A stretch of DNA of 64,000 nucleotides, from positions 3,844,001-3,908,000 of the forward strand of contig CM106586.1 in assembly GCA_048013815.1 (NCBI GenBank). Reading direction: 5' to 3'. A program made the position numbers and the translations under genes. The notes under the pieces were generated by a model that saw nothing but the letters and a program-made list of their open reading frames with translations, had not been told where the DNA came from and did not search any database. The DNA comes from Setoptus koraiensis (Eukaryota > Arthropoda). Each line of letters starts with the position of its first letter. Positions within the stretch are counted from its first letter, which is position 1. Below, in pieces: positions 38,253-48,151 of this stretch.

Positions 38253-40691
38253 ATGGACTCCTACTCATCAGATTCGAGTCACTCTACTTTCGCTAACACC
38301 GGCAATAGTTTCATATCAGGAACCTCAGCCTCTTTAGAGAGTTTCGTTTCATCGGGTGTCAATGAATTTAATACCAGTAGCGACTTGAAACAAATGTTAG
38401 AATCGAACAGAGATGATGTCAAATTGGAAGCAATGAAATGTATCACCACTATGACGGCAAAAGGCAAGATGACATTACCTAGAAGTCTATTTCCACATAT
38501 CGTCAAGAATGTTTCTTCAAAAAATGCTGAATTGAGGAAATTGGTCTACTTATATCTAACCAGCTTTGGCGACCAAGAGCCTGACATGGCCCTTCTATCT
38601 ATCGCCAGTATTCAAAAGTCTCTGAAGAATCCCAACCCCCTTGTTCGATCATCAGCTCTAAGAGTGCTCACTTCTATGAGGTTGAATATTTTATCAGTAA
38701 TACTTGTAGCAACAATTAAGAATGCTGTTAATGACTTATCGCCTTATGTTAAGAAGACAGTGGCTCACGCAATAGTTAAAATCTACAGGTTAGATCCAAA
38801 CCTGAAAGATGAGTTAGTGGAATATATTCAAAGGCTACTTAACGATAAGAATAGCATGGTTATAAGCTCGGCTGTTGTGGCCTTCGAAGTAGTGTGCCCT
38901 GAGAAGCTCGAGATGATACACAAGCATTATAGAAAATTTTGTTCATTGCTGGCTGACTGTAGCGAATGGGGTCAAGTGATACTGTTAAACTTACTTATGC
39001 GTTACGCGAGGGGGCAATTCTTGGATCCTAACTGTTCGCCAGATGCAACAGGAAGTGATGATATACTACCACTAGACCAGGATCACAGACTATTGTTGAG
39101 ATCTGCAAAACCATTGTTACAGTCTCATAATTCGGCAGTTGTTTTAGCTGTGGTACAATTGTATTTGACTGCGGCGCCTCACAATGAAATCCGATCAACT
39201 ATCGTACGACCGCTCATACGACTTTTACATTCACATAGAGAGATACAGTTGATCATATTGAGTCTTTTGGAAGATCTAACATCAAAGCAACCAGACTTAG
39301 ACCATGGAAAACAAGATAAATCAAAATCAAATGCTGATGTCGAACATCAAGACTCAACGAAAGATCAACTTTCTGAAATAGTTGTGTCGTCCCTATCTGA
39401 AAAAGATGAAGATAACGGCACCACCGATGGGAATAATCTACTCGAGTCTGCGGAAAACAATGACGATGATGGGGGTACCAGCGATGATGAAAAGGCAGTT
39501 AAGTTCTCTTATAAAGATATGTTCCAGCCTTATTTGAAATCTTTTTTCATCAAACCCACTGACTGTACTCTAGTGAGAATATTGAAATTGCGAATTCTTA
39601 CCAATCTCAGCTCGTCAGCAAACATATCCTTGGTTCTTCGCGAGTTGCAAGCATACATCGTGAATTATGTTGATGACGAAGATTTTATATCGGCCACCGT
39701 CCAAGCAATAGGAACATGTGCCTCAACAATAAAGGAAGTCGCTCCTGTGTGTTTGAATGGGCTCACCTCATTATTATCGAACAAAAACGAAATTATTGTT
39801 TCCGAGGCTATAGTTGTGTTGAGATCCCAGATAATAAACAAGGATGACAATGATACTACAGCATCAACAATCATTAAGCAAGTGACAAAATTGTTGCCCA
39901 ACATAACAACACCTCAAGCGAGAGCCACTATAGTATGGATACTTGGCGAATATTGCAATAAGAACGTAAGGGCGGCCAAATGTGCACCGAACGTTCTGAG
40001 ACAAGTAGCTAAGAGTTTTTGCAACGAAGATAGCATTGTCAAATTACAAGCACTAAATCTTGCCGCTAAACTACTTCTATCAATAGATAAAGAAGAAAAG
40101 AAAGACTTACATGAAAAGATAACTTTGTTGTCCAACTACATATTCAGTCTAGCAAAATATGACCTCAACTATGACGTTCGAGATCGTGGAAGGTTCCTTA
40201 AACAGTTGATATCCGATGAGAAACTGAGCCAGAGAATATTAGTTGATCAGTGTCAATTGAAAAAACACAATTCCATCTCGAGTGGTACATCTAAATCACG
40301 TTTATTTTTCGCTAATGGACAGACGTCATCAAAAAGCAATCGGGTAAACGACTTTACTCCGGGCACCCTCTCACATTTCGTTGACCATATGCTGCCAGGG
40401 TATCAACCTTTGCCAGAATATCCGACTGAACAGCCAGACACAACAGTGAGACTTACCACCATCGCGCAAAGCCAACTGGGTAGCAGCCTCATCACAAATG
40501 AGGACAACAAGAGTGGCACCGGTGCTAAGGTGTCTGGGGATGGTCGAATAGTTGATAATCATCAAATAGAGATCAGCTCTGAGAGCGAGGATGACGATGA
40601 AGATGAGAGTGAGTGCGAGTATGAGGAGGTAGACGAAGAGGAAGAAATTGAGGTTACCGATGAAGAGGAGAGTAACCCTCAAATCAAGTAA
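38253..40691 (+). CDS. AP-3 complex subunit beta, trunk and hinge only
   Basis: AP-3 beta is a large subunit of the heterotetrameric adaptor that sorts cargo from endosomes to lysosomes and lysosome-related organelles (ruby in Drosophila). The single-exon frame encodes 812 residues. Residues about 40-660 are the HEAT-like trunk with conserved stretches (DVKLEAMKCITTMTAKG, LVYLYLTSFGDQEPDMALLS, NPLVRSSALRVLTSMR, ARATIVWILGEYCN, YDLNYDVRDRGRFLKQLI). A charged Asp/Glu/Ser insert lies near 350-420. The protein ends in an acidic hinge rich in Asp/Glu and Ser. Vertebrate and fly proteins are about 1100 residues with a C-terminal ear after this hinge; here the stop follows the hinge and AATAAA occurs 42 nt later, so no ear is encoded unless an unseen exon is used. 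Trunk identity is high-confidence. Confidence 0.9.
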   Translation: MDSYSSDSSHSTFANTGNSFISGTSASLESFVSSGVNEFNTSSDLKQMLESNRDDVKLEAMKCITTMTAKGKMTLPRSLFPHIVKNVSSKNAELRKLVYLYLTSFGDQEPDMALLSIASIQKSLKNPNPLVRSSALRVLTSMRLNILSVILVATIKNAVNDLSPYVKKTVAHAIVKIYRLDPNLKDELVEYIQRLLNDKNSMVISSAVVAFEVVCPEKLEMIHKHYRKFCSLLADCSEWGQVILLNLLMRYARGQFLDPNCSPDATGSDDILPLDQDHRLLLRSAKPLLQSHNSAVVLAVVQLYLTAAPHNEIRSTIVRPLIRLLHSHREIQLIILSLLEDLTSKQPDLDHGKQDKSKSNADVEHQDSTKDQLSEIVVSSLSEKDEDNGTTDGNNLLESAENNDDDGGTSDDEKAVKFSYKDMFQPYLKSFFIKPTDCTLVRILKLRILTNLSSSANISLVLRELQAYIVNYVDDEDFISATVQAIGTCASTIKEVAPVCLNGLTSLLSNKNEIIVSEAIVVLRSQIINKDDNDTTASTIIKQVTKLLPNITTPQARATIVWILGEYCNKNVRAAKCAPNVLRQVAKSFCNEDSIVKLQALNLAAKLLLSIDKEEKKDLHEKITLLSNYIFSLAKYDLNYDVRDRGRFLKQLISDEKLSQRILVDQCQLKKHNSISSGTSKSRLFFANGQTSSKSNRVNDFTPGTLSHFVDHMLPGYQPLPEYPTEQPDTTVRLTTIAQSQLGSSLITNEDNKSGTGAKVSGDGRIVDNHQIEISSESEDDDEDESECEYEEVDEEEEIEVTDEEESNPQIK

Positions 40692-41256
40692 TATAATAAT
40701 AATAATAATGATCTTGTAACAGATACAGTCCAAATAAATATCATGATCAAGTAGATTTGCCAATAGTATAAGCTGGTGTCGTTTTATTTTGAATTTACCC
40801 TGTTACCATAGTACGCACTCGTATCGCTAGTGCAGAAGATTTTTGTAGGACCGGCAACTGGATGATTTTCTTGAGAAGAAATTTTCGCAAATTTATTCGA
40901 AAAAATGCTGCAGAATGTGCATTACTTGACGCACTAAATAAGAAATTAATGGGAAAATGTAGTCATCGCCCTGTTCATTGCGATAGCACAGTGATGCCTA
41001 ATCTATGATGTTACAAAAACAATGTACTAAATATCTGACGGTTTATTGTTGCAATGTTATCCATACTTTTGGTTCGTGTGAAAACAACACGCGTTTCAGC
41101 AACGCGTGAGACCAAATACCTTTGTATGTGTTAGCGTTAACTATTCATTGCAGTAATTTTTGTTATTATTATTAAACACATCTATTGTTAGGCGCATTAT
41201 TGGCAAAATAATTTATGCCACCGAAAAACACCTGTAGACATAATTAACAAATTAAT
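40692..41256. other. Intergenic region
   Basis: AT-rich spacer between the AP-3 beta and BED finger genes. I looked for a missing AP-3 ear exon here and saw no such reading frame. Confidence 0.5.
40733..40738 (+). terminator. AP-3 beta polyadenylation signal
   Basis: AATAAA 42 nt after the stop codon, supporting a transcript end just past the acidic hinge. Confidence 0.6.
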
Positions 41257-41973
41257 ATGCACAACGTTGATCCGAATACTCGCGACCAAGAGGTACAAAT
41301 GGAGCGGATCGAGGAAGAAGATTACGATAGTAACAGTATTACCATAGATAGCAACGATTTAGTGTCTCCAACACCCATAGCGCAGCATCATCGCAGAACA
41401 CCCAATTTCAAACGTTGTCACATATGGGATCATTATTATCCAGGTGATCAGACTCCTAAGGGTAATCATAGGGCTGCAACTTGCAAATACTGTGGTCAAA
41501 ACTACAGAAGAGGCAAACCAGACCTACTTATTAATCATCTCAAGAATAGATGTCAGCATGCAGACAGAGAGGTTAAATTGCTTATAAGTAGCTATGACAC
41601 GAGTAGTCCTCGTAGAAGGCCATCAGGCAGCCAAGGGGAGGTTGCTGTTGCAGAGCCGCAGTTAAAAAACGGTAAGAAAAAATCCACCAAATTGGTTGCA
41701 AGTCCATTCACAGGAGGTTCAACAGGCGATCGCAAAGATTTCACGAATGCTAGCGCAAAAGAAGAAGAATACTGGAAGCTGAAGTATAACAACGAAAAGG
41801 AATATCATGAACTCAGAATGAAAATCCTCAAAAACGAACTTTCTCTGCTAGACGAGAAAAGAAACTCCATAGAGATGGCTCTGGCGAAAAAACTGGAGGT
41901 CGCCGATAAAGAGAAGGAATTCTATGAAGTTCGATTGAAAATGTTGGAGAAAGGAGTGAAATCAGATGAATGA
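41257..41973 (+). CDS. BED-type zinc finger protein with C-terminal coiled coil
   Basis: The 238-residue single-exon protein has a BED finger at about residues 50-97: aromatic IWDHYYP lead, AATCKYCGQNY (CxxC) and LLINHLKNRCQH (His and Cys/His ligands). BED fingers bind DNA and are shared by hAT transposases, boundary-element factors and host proteins derived from them. A basic Ser/Lys linker follows, then a strongly charged coiled coil from about residue 168 to the end (YWKLKYNNEKEYHELRMKIL). There is no transposase catalytic or dimerisation domain, so it looks like a small domesticated DNA-binding protein. AATAAA lies 40 nt after the stop. It is convergent with the Piwi gene. Targets are unknown. 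Confidence 0.75.
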   Translation: MHNVDPNTRDQEVQMERIEEEDYDSNSITIDSNDLVSPTPIAQHHRRTPNFKRCHIWDHYYPGDQTPKGNHRAATCKYCGQNYRRGKPDLLINHLKNRCQHADREVKLLISSYDTSSPRRRPSGSQGEVAVAEPQLKNGKKKSTKLVASPFTGGSTGDRKDFTNASAKEEEYWKLKYNNEKEYHELRMKILKNELSLLDEKRNSIEMALAKKLEVADKEKEFYEVRLKMLEKGVKSDE

Positions 41974-42012
41974 TAAAATACAAATTAATGATAAAATATC
42001 AATTAATAATGG

Positions 42013-42018
42013 AATAAA
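42013..42018 (+). terminator. Polyadenylation signal of the BED finger gene
   Basis: AATAAA about 40 nt downstream of the stop. Confidence 0.55.
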
Positions 42019-42143
42019 ATCGATATTTGCGTAATATTTCATGATTTTAAAATTCAAGCTCATATATGTTATTGTCACGCATCGTTTAAAATTTGAATTC
42101 GTTCCATTTGCCATCCAGTTCTTCAGTTATCGGATTATTTAAA

Positions 42144-44717
42144 TTAAAGGTAATGCAATAAGTTGTCCAAATTAACATGAGGCAACGTGTGGAGACTTTC
42201 TCCAACCAAATAGGCTAACTTGTGGGCGTACTGGCATGGAGCTGGTACACGCACTGTACCGGTCCAGTTGAAATACAAATGGCACAATTTATAGGCTAGC
42301 ATCTGCTGGTGCATTGGCTTCAACCCGGTTGTATCCTCTATCACATTGTACATGGTGGGACAGACGGTTCCCTGGCGAGTCAATTGACTGACGAGGTAAA
42401 AGTCGTATCTTGCTTGTCGTGTTACTACCGAGTCCACGACAGTTCCAGGCGGAGGGTTTTGAGGTGGAGCATTGTCTCCACTGATCATGAAGAATTTTGT
42501 TCCAATACGTTTGGTTACTATGATAACAGAGAGTGTGATTTTGGCACCTTCATCACCCAACGAGCGCAATTTCTTTTTGATGGACTTAAGCTCGATGTTG
42601 AAAACGTGGTCCAATTGTCCCTCGCTGACAGCATCTCTGTAGAGGAATATTTTCGATGGTAAACACTTGTTGAGTGAACTCCATTTCTTCACAGCCTCAA
42701 GAAGATTGTTTGCCAAGTTGACTGATAGCTCTTCCAGCTTGTCGTGGTTGTCTGCTTTGGACCACCAGCGGGTCATGGAGTGATTCATTGAGGCACAAAA
42801 GGCGCCGACTGTACGACCACGAGTTGCGGTGTCATGATAGGCGTCGTAGCCACATACCATTGTTTGCTTGGCAGGAATCACTAATGTCCAAGGCTCACCT
42901 CCAATCTTACAGGCCATTTGTATGGCTATCTTTTGGCAGGCCGAGTTGGACTTTCGATCGTCGGACATCAATTTGGCGGTGAAACATTGAGATGGAATGC
43001 CACGCTCGACAGAAAGTACTTTCTTGATGGCATCATAACGTTCCTTGTTGGTATTAGGTAACAGGCACAGTGCAATTGTGGTAGTATCAGGCAGGTTACG
43101 ACAAGCAGATACATATGTTCCAACTCTATCGTCTGGTAGTCTAATGAGATCCACATTTTCAGGCTTGAGCTGTATGCCTATTTGATTCAGGCTGCGACCC
43201 ATCATCTGCTGTATAGGTGTTAATAATTCGGCGTTTGGCCTACTAATGAGGAAAGCCATTTTAGGCAAATTGGGCACTTCAAGTAACGATGCGCCTCTCA
43301 GTGTTTTATCGAAACTTCCGGGCGGGTCACATTTGGGCCATTTTGTAGGGTCTTGACCTTTCATGTTGCCCCAGCATACTGCTTCTGGTGCCATTTGTCT
43401 TCCTTCAACTTGCATGATGTCTTTTTCGTAGCTGTAGTTCCATCTGGTACATTCCTGTTTCACGAATTCGTTGCTATTAAGTTGGCCTAAAAATATCCTG
43501 AGATTTTTGGCCCTGTCTGCTGGGCTCACTTGCGAATGTTTAATCATATCCATTTTGAGCCGGTTGTCATTCCTTTGCTCAAGTGTTAATCCGGTTAAGT
43601 GACACAATTCTGGTACCAGATGTATTGTTCGTTCGCCAGATTGATCTTGTTCGATTTCTCGCTGTCTGCGCAAAGCATTATCAGGCTTGGCCACAACTAG
43701 TGGTTGCCTTTGGTCGTTGATAGGGGCATTGGGATAGGTTCGCCTGTAATATTCTATGTATGACTGTTCCACTCCTTCTCTATTGGTGAAAGTAGATTCT
43801 GGCCTGAGGTCAAATCTGAAATCTTCAACACGGTATGTTTTGTTGTTGTACTTGGTTATAACAGTACAACCAGTGAGCTCACTTCTTACGTTGGCCTGGA
43901 AATTTGTGGCGTCTCGTCGGAATATATTCTGCATCATTCTCAGCAGGGTCGTATCTTGAATTATTTTGTGAACTGAGTCCAAGTTCATGAGTATGCCCCC
44001 GTCATGTCTACTAGCGGCCGTTCGATAACCACCCACTATACTCATCTGGTGATTTCCGGGCAGTTGTGTGCTTAGTTCGTCGTGATAAAAGTCCCGTCGC
44101 AATTGGAAATAGCCCATTCTTCTGAGAAAGTTTCTCATGGCCGTGTTGTACATGCGTAACATCTCGAATGCGCCCCAATCAACTTTGCCAGTCTTCTTAA
44201 TGATAATGTTAACCTGACTCTGGTCGCTTGGATGAACGGCGGTCACTGTTGTGACGTCATTGGGCAACGAAGTGGACGATTTCAGATCTGAGGCACCGTC
44301 AAAGATAACTTTGCCCGAGAAGATGCTCTGTGTTGCCTCTCTCACCATTTGGCCTCTCAATCTGGTATTTTCTACATTTGGCTCAAAGTCTACTCTGTAC
44401 TGTTGAACTTCTGCGGCCGCTGGCAGGTTAATCTTGACGTAATTGGTTAAAAATTTAAGCGGTCTTCCCTGGGTTCCTTGCAGTTCTGTGATGCCGCCGG
44501 GAATTGTTCTTAGCTCGGTGTTTCTGTAGCCGCCGCGGCCTCTCACCAGTGTGCCGGCCTCGCCAGTGGCGCTGCCGGTGCCGCTGCCAGTGCCTGAGCC
44601 GCTACCACTTTCGCTGCTGCTTCCGTCGCCCTGTAGCCGGGGAGGGTTCAGTCGTGACTTTATGCCACCCTCTGGCACATCTTTCGGCGGAATTTCACCC
44701 CTGCCTCGTCCAGTCAT
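42144..44717 (-). CDS. Piwi-clade Argonaute, single exon
   Basis: Piwi proteins bind piRNAs and silence transposons in animal germ cells. The 857-residue protein has an Arg-Gly N-terminus (MTGRGRGE, VRGRGG), the usual site of symmetric arginine dimethylation read by Tudor proteins, and a Gly/Ser linker. A PAZ domain follows at about 245-380 (VVAKPDNALRRQ marks its downstream side), then MID and PIWI domains. The catalytic tetrad reads D625 (GYDAYHD), E663 (KLEELS), D695 (YRDAVSEGQ), H832 (QYAHKLAYLVGE). The spacing of 38 and 70 residues matches known Piwi slicers as I recall them, so slicer activity is expected. The C-terminus LLHYL is Piwi-like. No intron is visible, unusual for animal Piwi genes, but neighbouring genes are also intron-poor, so this does not prove retroposition. 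Several paralogues are likely elsewhere. Confidence 0.95.
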   Translation of the reverse strand: MTGRGRGEIPPKDVPEGGIKSRLNPPRLQGDGSSSESGSGSGTGSGTGSATGEAGTLVRGRGGYRNTELRTIPGGITELQGTQGRPLKFLTNYVKINLPAAAEVQQYRVDFEPNVENTRLRGQMVREATQSIFSGKVIFDGASDLKSSTSLPNDVTTVTAVHPSDQSQVNIIIKKTGKVDWGAFEMLRMYNTAMRNFLRRMGYFQLRRDFYHDELSTQLPGNHQMSIVGGYRTAASRHDGGILMNLDSVHKIIQDTTLLRMMQNIFRRDATNFQANVRSELTGCTVITKYNNKTYRVEDFRFDLRPESTFTNREGVEQSYIEYYRRTYPNAPINDQRQPLVVAKPDNALRRQREIEQDQSGERTIHLVPELCHLTGLTLEQRNDNRLKMDMIKHSQVSPADRAKNLRIFLGQLNSNEFVKQECTRWNYSYEKDIMQVEGRQMAPEAVCWGNMKGQDPTKWPKCDPPGSFDKTLRGASLLEVPNLPKMAFLISRPNAELLTPIQQMMGRSLNQIGIQLKPENVDLIRLPDDRVGTYVSACRNLPDTTTIALCLLPNTNKERYDAIKKVLSVERGIPSQCFTAKLMSDDRKSNSACQKIAIQMACKIGGEPWTLVIPAKQTMVCGYDAYHDTATRGRTVGAFCASMNHSMTRWWSKADNHDKLEELSVNLANNLLEAVKKWSSLNKCLPSKIFLYRDAVSEGQLDHVFNIELKSIKKKLRSLGDEGAKITLSVIIVTKRIGTKFFMISGDNAPPQNPPPGTVVDSVVTRQARYDFYLVSQLTRQGTVCPTMYNVIEDTTGLKPMHQQMLAYKLCHLYFNWTGTVRVPAPCQYAHKLAYLVGESLHTLPHVNLDNLLHYL

Positions 44718-45334
44718 TGTGGTTGTTATATAATGTTTTGATGTGTTGGTTTGTGTTTAAAGCAGCGGCTGGTAGTTTTGTCTTTGTCGTTGGTTTTGCC
44801 TAGGTCGTGGTTAGACGCGTCAGTCCGAGATCGAGTTCAATAATGATTTCAACAGTGTCCACAAGTTTCACTCACATGTAAACCTGTCTGCATTAGCATA
44901 GTTGTGCGCACGCGTGAACCGAGTACCCCCTGCATCACAGGCCTTGCCAATGCTAAATTTAGCGAGACAAAGACATGACAACACCGTTGTGTTATCAAGT
45001 GTCCGGACACAGGGGGCAAAAACTGATGCCTGCCCTCACATTTTATTTGCGGCAATTTGTGCGCGTGTTGCGCTTGCCACGCCCGTCCAACGAGCTGCTA
45101 ATTTCTGCAATTCCATTGACACTGTCAGCCGCATAGAATTAATGGCAAAAATGGCGGTTTGTGATGTGGCACGCACCATTGACGCGCGCAACAACAAGCA
45201 TGTTTGTTGATATGGTGAGTCAGCGTTAAATTGTGCATGCCTGTGCTGTGCACACAAACACTATTTAGCGTGAATAGCATTGACGCGCCACGAGCTCGAC
45301 CTGGTGGCCATTGTACTGCAACGATTGTAGACTG

Positions 45335-45361
45335 CAATGATTGTACACTGTACAATCATTG
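45335..45361. repeat. Perfect short hairpin
   Basis: CAATGATTGTA and TACAATCATTG form an 11-bp stem with a 5-nt loop. A diverged direct copy of the left arm (CAACGATTGTA) lies just upstream. Confidence 0.8.
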
Positions 45362-45703
45362 TAGTGGTCAGTGCGGATATCGATTTAATCACACGATTTT
45401 AATCACAATTGGCGTCCATCTTTGATACAATGACACGCAAGATTAATTTGCTTTGTGCCCGTATCATTTGAATGCGATTTTGATCTCACGCAAATAATGA
45501 TGTATAAGTTCAACTCAAAATGGCGGCCTCCCAGTGTCCGCCGTAGTGCTGAGATTGGGCAAAAGTTCAACGGGTTGTTGCTGTTGCCAGCAAATCGCCT
45601 GACCGCTCGTTACACCGACCGCTTGACCCATTGCCCATAGAATGCGTGTTGCTGGGGGCCACAGAACTAGCCTGGTGGCGGCCACTTGCACACTCACCGA
45701 TTT

Positions 45704-45731
45704 GCAAACACTAGCACTTGTTAGTGTTTGC
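45704..45731. repeat. Perfect short hairpin
   Basis: GCAAACACTA and TAGTGTTTGC form a 10-bp stem with an 8-nt loop. Confidence 0.8.
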
Positions 45732-45767
45732 TCTCTGACTCACTACCTGTGCCGGTCGCCCCGCCGG

Positions 45768-45818
45768 ATACTGACCAATTTCGGACTGATCAAGCGCCAA
45801 GTTGAAATTGGTCAGTAT
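45768..45818. repeat. Perfect 15-bp inverted repeat
   Basis: ATACTGACCAATTTC (45768-45782) is repeated in inverse complement at 45804-45818 across a 21-nt loop. A further 8-bp stem (CGAGCTTC/GAAGCTCG) lies at 46401-46419. Confidence 0.85.
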
Positions 45819-46928
45819 TCGTTCCTTGCAAATTGGTGGCCAGTTGCAGTGTCGTGACTAGAAAACAAGCACCTGAACTCTTGTATCGGGCGCATTCTCG
45901 CTCGGCATTGGACCAAAATCTCGAAATTTCTAAATCTCCGCTACCAAACTGTCCAATGGCCAAAATCCTACTTACTCTTGACCATGATCTCGAGAGGCGC
46001 GTGCAGATAAATAGAAATCTCTGCGAGATGATTGAACGTGAAGTAGCGACTTGTGCACGAATTCTCACTGGGCTAAGATATTTTATATACATTTTGTGTT
46101 TGTTGGGCACGTGGCATCTACCCACCATTGGATATTATTATGATGAAGATAGCATGATTAAGACTATGGTACCAAAATGCCACTTTGGCACTCATCGCAC
46201 CATTATGATGCTGACCAGTGATTAAATGAATTCGGCATTCCATACATTCGAGGTTTTGCTTGTTTTACTGCATGCATGATGGCATTTCGAAATTCTCAGC
46301 CTCTCAAGGTTTTGGGCGTTCGGACTTGCGGAACTCGGAAATGTCGGATTTTTGAGATTCTCTCGATTGAACAGTCGGCTCTCTTCGATTGCCACCTAGC
46401 CGAGCTTCAGCGAAGCTCGTCAGTAATCAGGCTGTTGATCACAAGATCAACTGTTGATCAAAACCAAGAGGGCCTGTCACCAAATAGAGTGAAACAGAGT
46501 GAACGCATTTCTGCCATACCGACTGCTCGTCGGCTCGTCCTGACGGCATACACACATCGGCAATTAGTTGTTGATAGCTATCGATAACGGTATGCTCTGA
46601 CAGTATGTTCGTGTGACATCATTTTATATAAGATTTTACGATACATATAAAGCGGGTAGATATTTTCATTAATTGCGAGCGTAGCAGCATTAATTGAGCG
46701 AACGCGCGTGATCTAGCGGCATTCGTGTTTTGTTTGCATCTCTCTTCAATGATCTGTTGTTGTCGTCGCGTTAATTTATTATTATTATTATTATTTATTA
46801 TTGCCTTAAGGTCCCCTGATCGCGTTTGCAGTCATATGATGTTTTAAACTGTAAACAATTGCTTTTACAAGATACTCGCTGACAATACTCGCGAGTTTCA
46901 AGAGAAAGTAAGCCCAATATACATTCCC

Positions 46929-47010
46929 TCTCACAGTATTAGATATGCCCGCTCACTGCATTAGATATACCCCCCGACTGTATTAGATATGCCCCTTACT
47001 GTATTAGGCG
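46929..47010. repeat. About 21-bp minisatellite
   Basis: Four diverged copies around ACTGTATTAGATATGCCCC. No spacers; a simple tandem repeat. Confidence 0.8.
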
Positions 47011-48151
47011 GCTTACTATGTGGCCAGAACTTGTGATTTGTATGATCAACTGATCAATTTGTTGTTGTCAATGTGTCAAGGGATACATACAATAAAGAGA
47101 GACTTTGTTTGGATTGATCACACGGGAAATGAAATGGAACAATCAAGTCTTACCGTCACCATATATATATATTTATATCACAATATATGCGCTGCCATAA
47201 TTGCAACCACAACTATACGGATCCATGTGCCACGACGCGATATAAACAAGCACTCGAGAGATTTTTGCCCTAGTACACACAATAGAGTCTTTTGAATAGA
47301 GAGAGAGAGAGAAATATTTATAAGATCACCATTACCATTGTGTCTTGCCACTACTGCTGTTGCCAACCCTACTAGATTGCTACAACTATCTGGCGAGCCA
47401 ATCAGTAATGGTACAATAATAATGATGTGCCACCATTGCATCCGATGGTGCATCCAATCAACAGCCTGAAAGATGTTGATGTATCGGTGATGTATCGGTG
47501 ATATATTGGTGATATGCTGGCAATATGTCGCCGATCATATATTGGGTTTGGCTAGGGAAGTATCCCATGAAAACATGTTACGTGTTTGTGCGGAGATACT
47601 GTAACTAATTGATATCTGTGAGCCATCAGTAATGTGACTAGAGAGCTCAATGAATTTTTTAAACGTCATTTATTTACTGGGTAGACGTTAGTTGCGACAA
47701 AACAACGCTTATATACGCTCATCATGTATATAAGTGAACCATTTCTATAAGATCGCTCAATCGATACTTTTTGGTAAAATTTCTGTTCAATTAGCACCAC
47801 CTATTGTTAGTTCAAACGCAAATATTCCAGCAGAAAGCACTAATCAACAAATAGAAAAAATATCAAACATTGTTGGCCGCTATAAAAGAAGTCGACGTGA
47901 TCATAGGAAACCTTTTTTTGTCTTTTTCATCCCGACTAAGGGCTAATATGAGATTATATTTCAATCGATTGCACTGCACCATTGGCCGCCACAAACAATT
48001 ATAACAGATAACTAACCATTAATTAGTTAGAGAATTCAATCAAGCCAATTCAAGTACTCAAATTAGCTTACTTACTGTTTTTATATATTTTTTCATTGAA
48101 AGTTCAAAATTGCATGCACTATTTTGCATCTATTAAACCTGCCAGTATAGA

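Larger units (their letters stand above)
44718..48151. other. 3.4-kb intergenic region with hairpins and a minisatellite
   Basis: It lies between the divergent Piwi and SLC17 genes. Its left part is moderately GC-rich and carries four short perfect hairpins and, further right, a 21-bp repeat. Several ORFs up to about 130 codons (e.g. 45833-46225) show no domain or composition typical of genes here, so none is called. Confidence 0.5.

Noticed and set aside
40692-41256. A missing AP-3 beta ear exon
   Set aside because: No reading frame in this interval resembles the ear, and a polyadenylation signal intervenes.
44504-44803. Plus-strand ORF over the start of the Piwi gene
   Set aside because: It is the antisense shadow of the Gly/Ser-rich Piwi N-terminus.
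45833-46225. 130-codon plus-strand frame in the Piwi-SLC17 interval
   Set aside because: No recognised motif, no splice or polyadenylation support, and it overlaps a comparable frame on the other strand.
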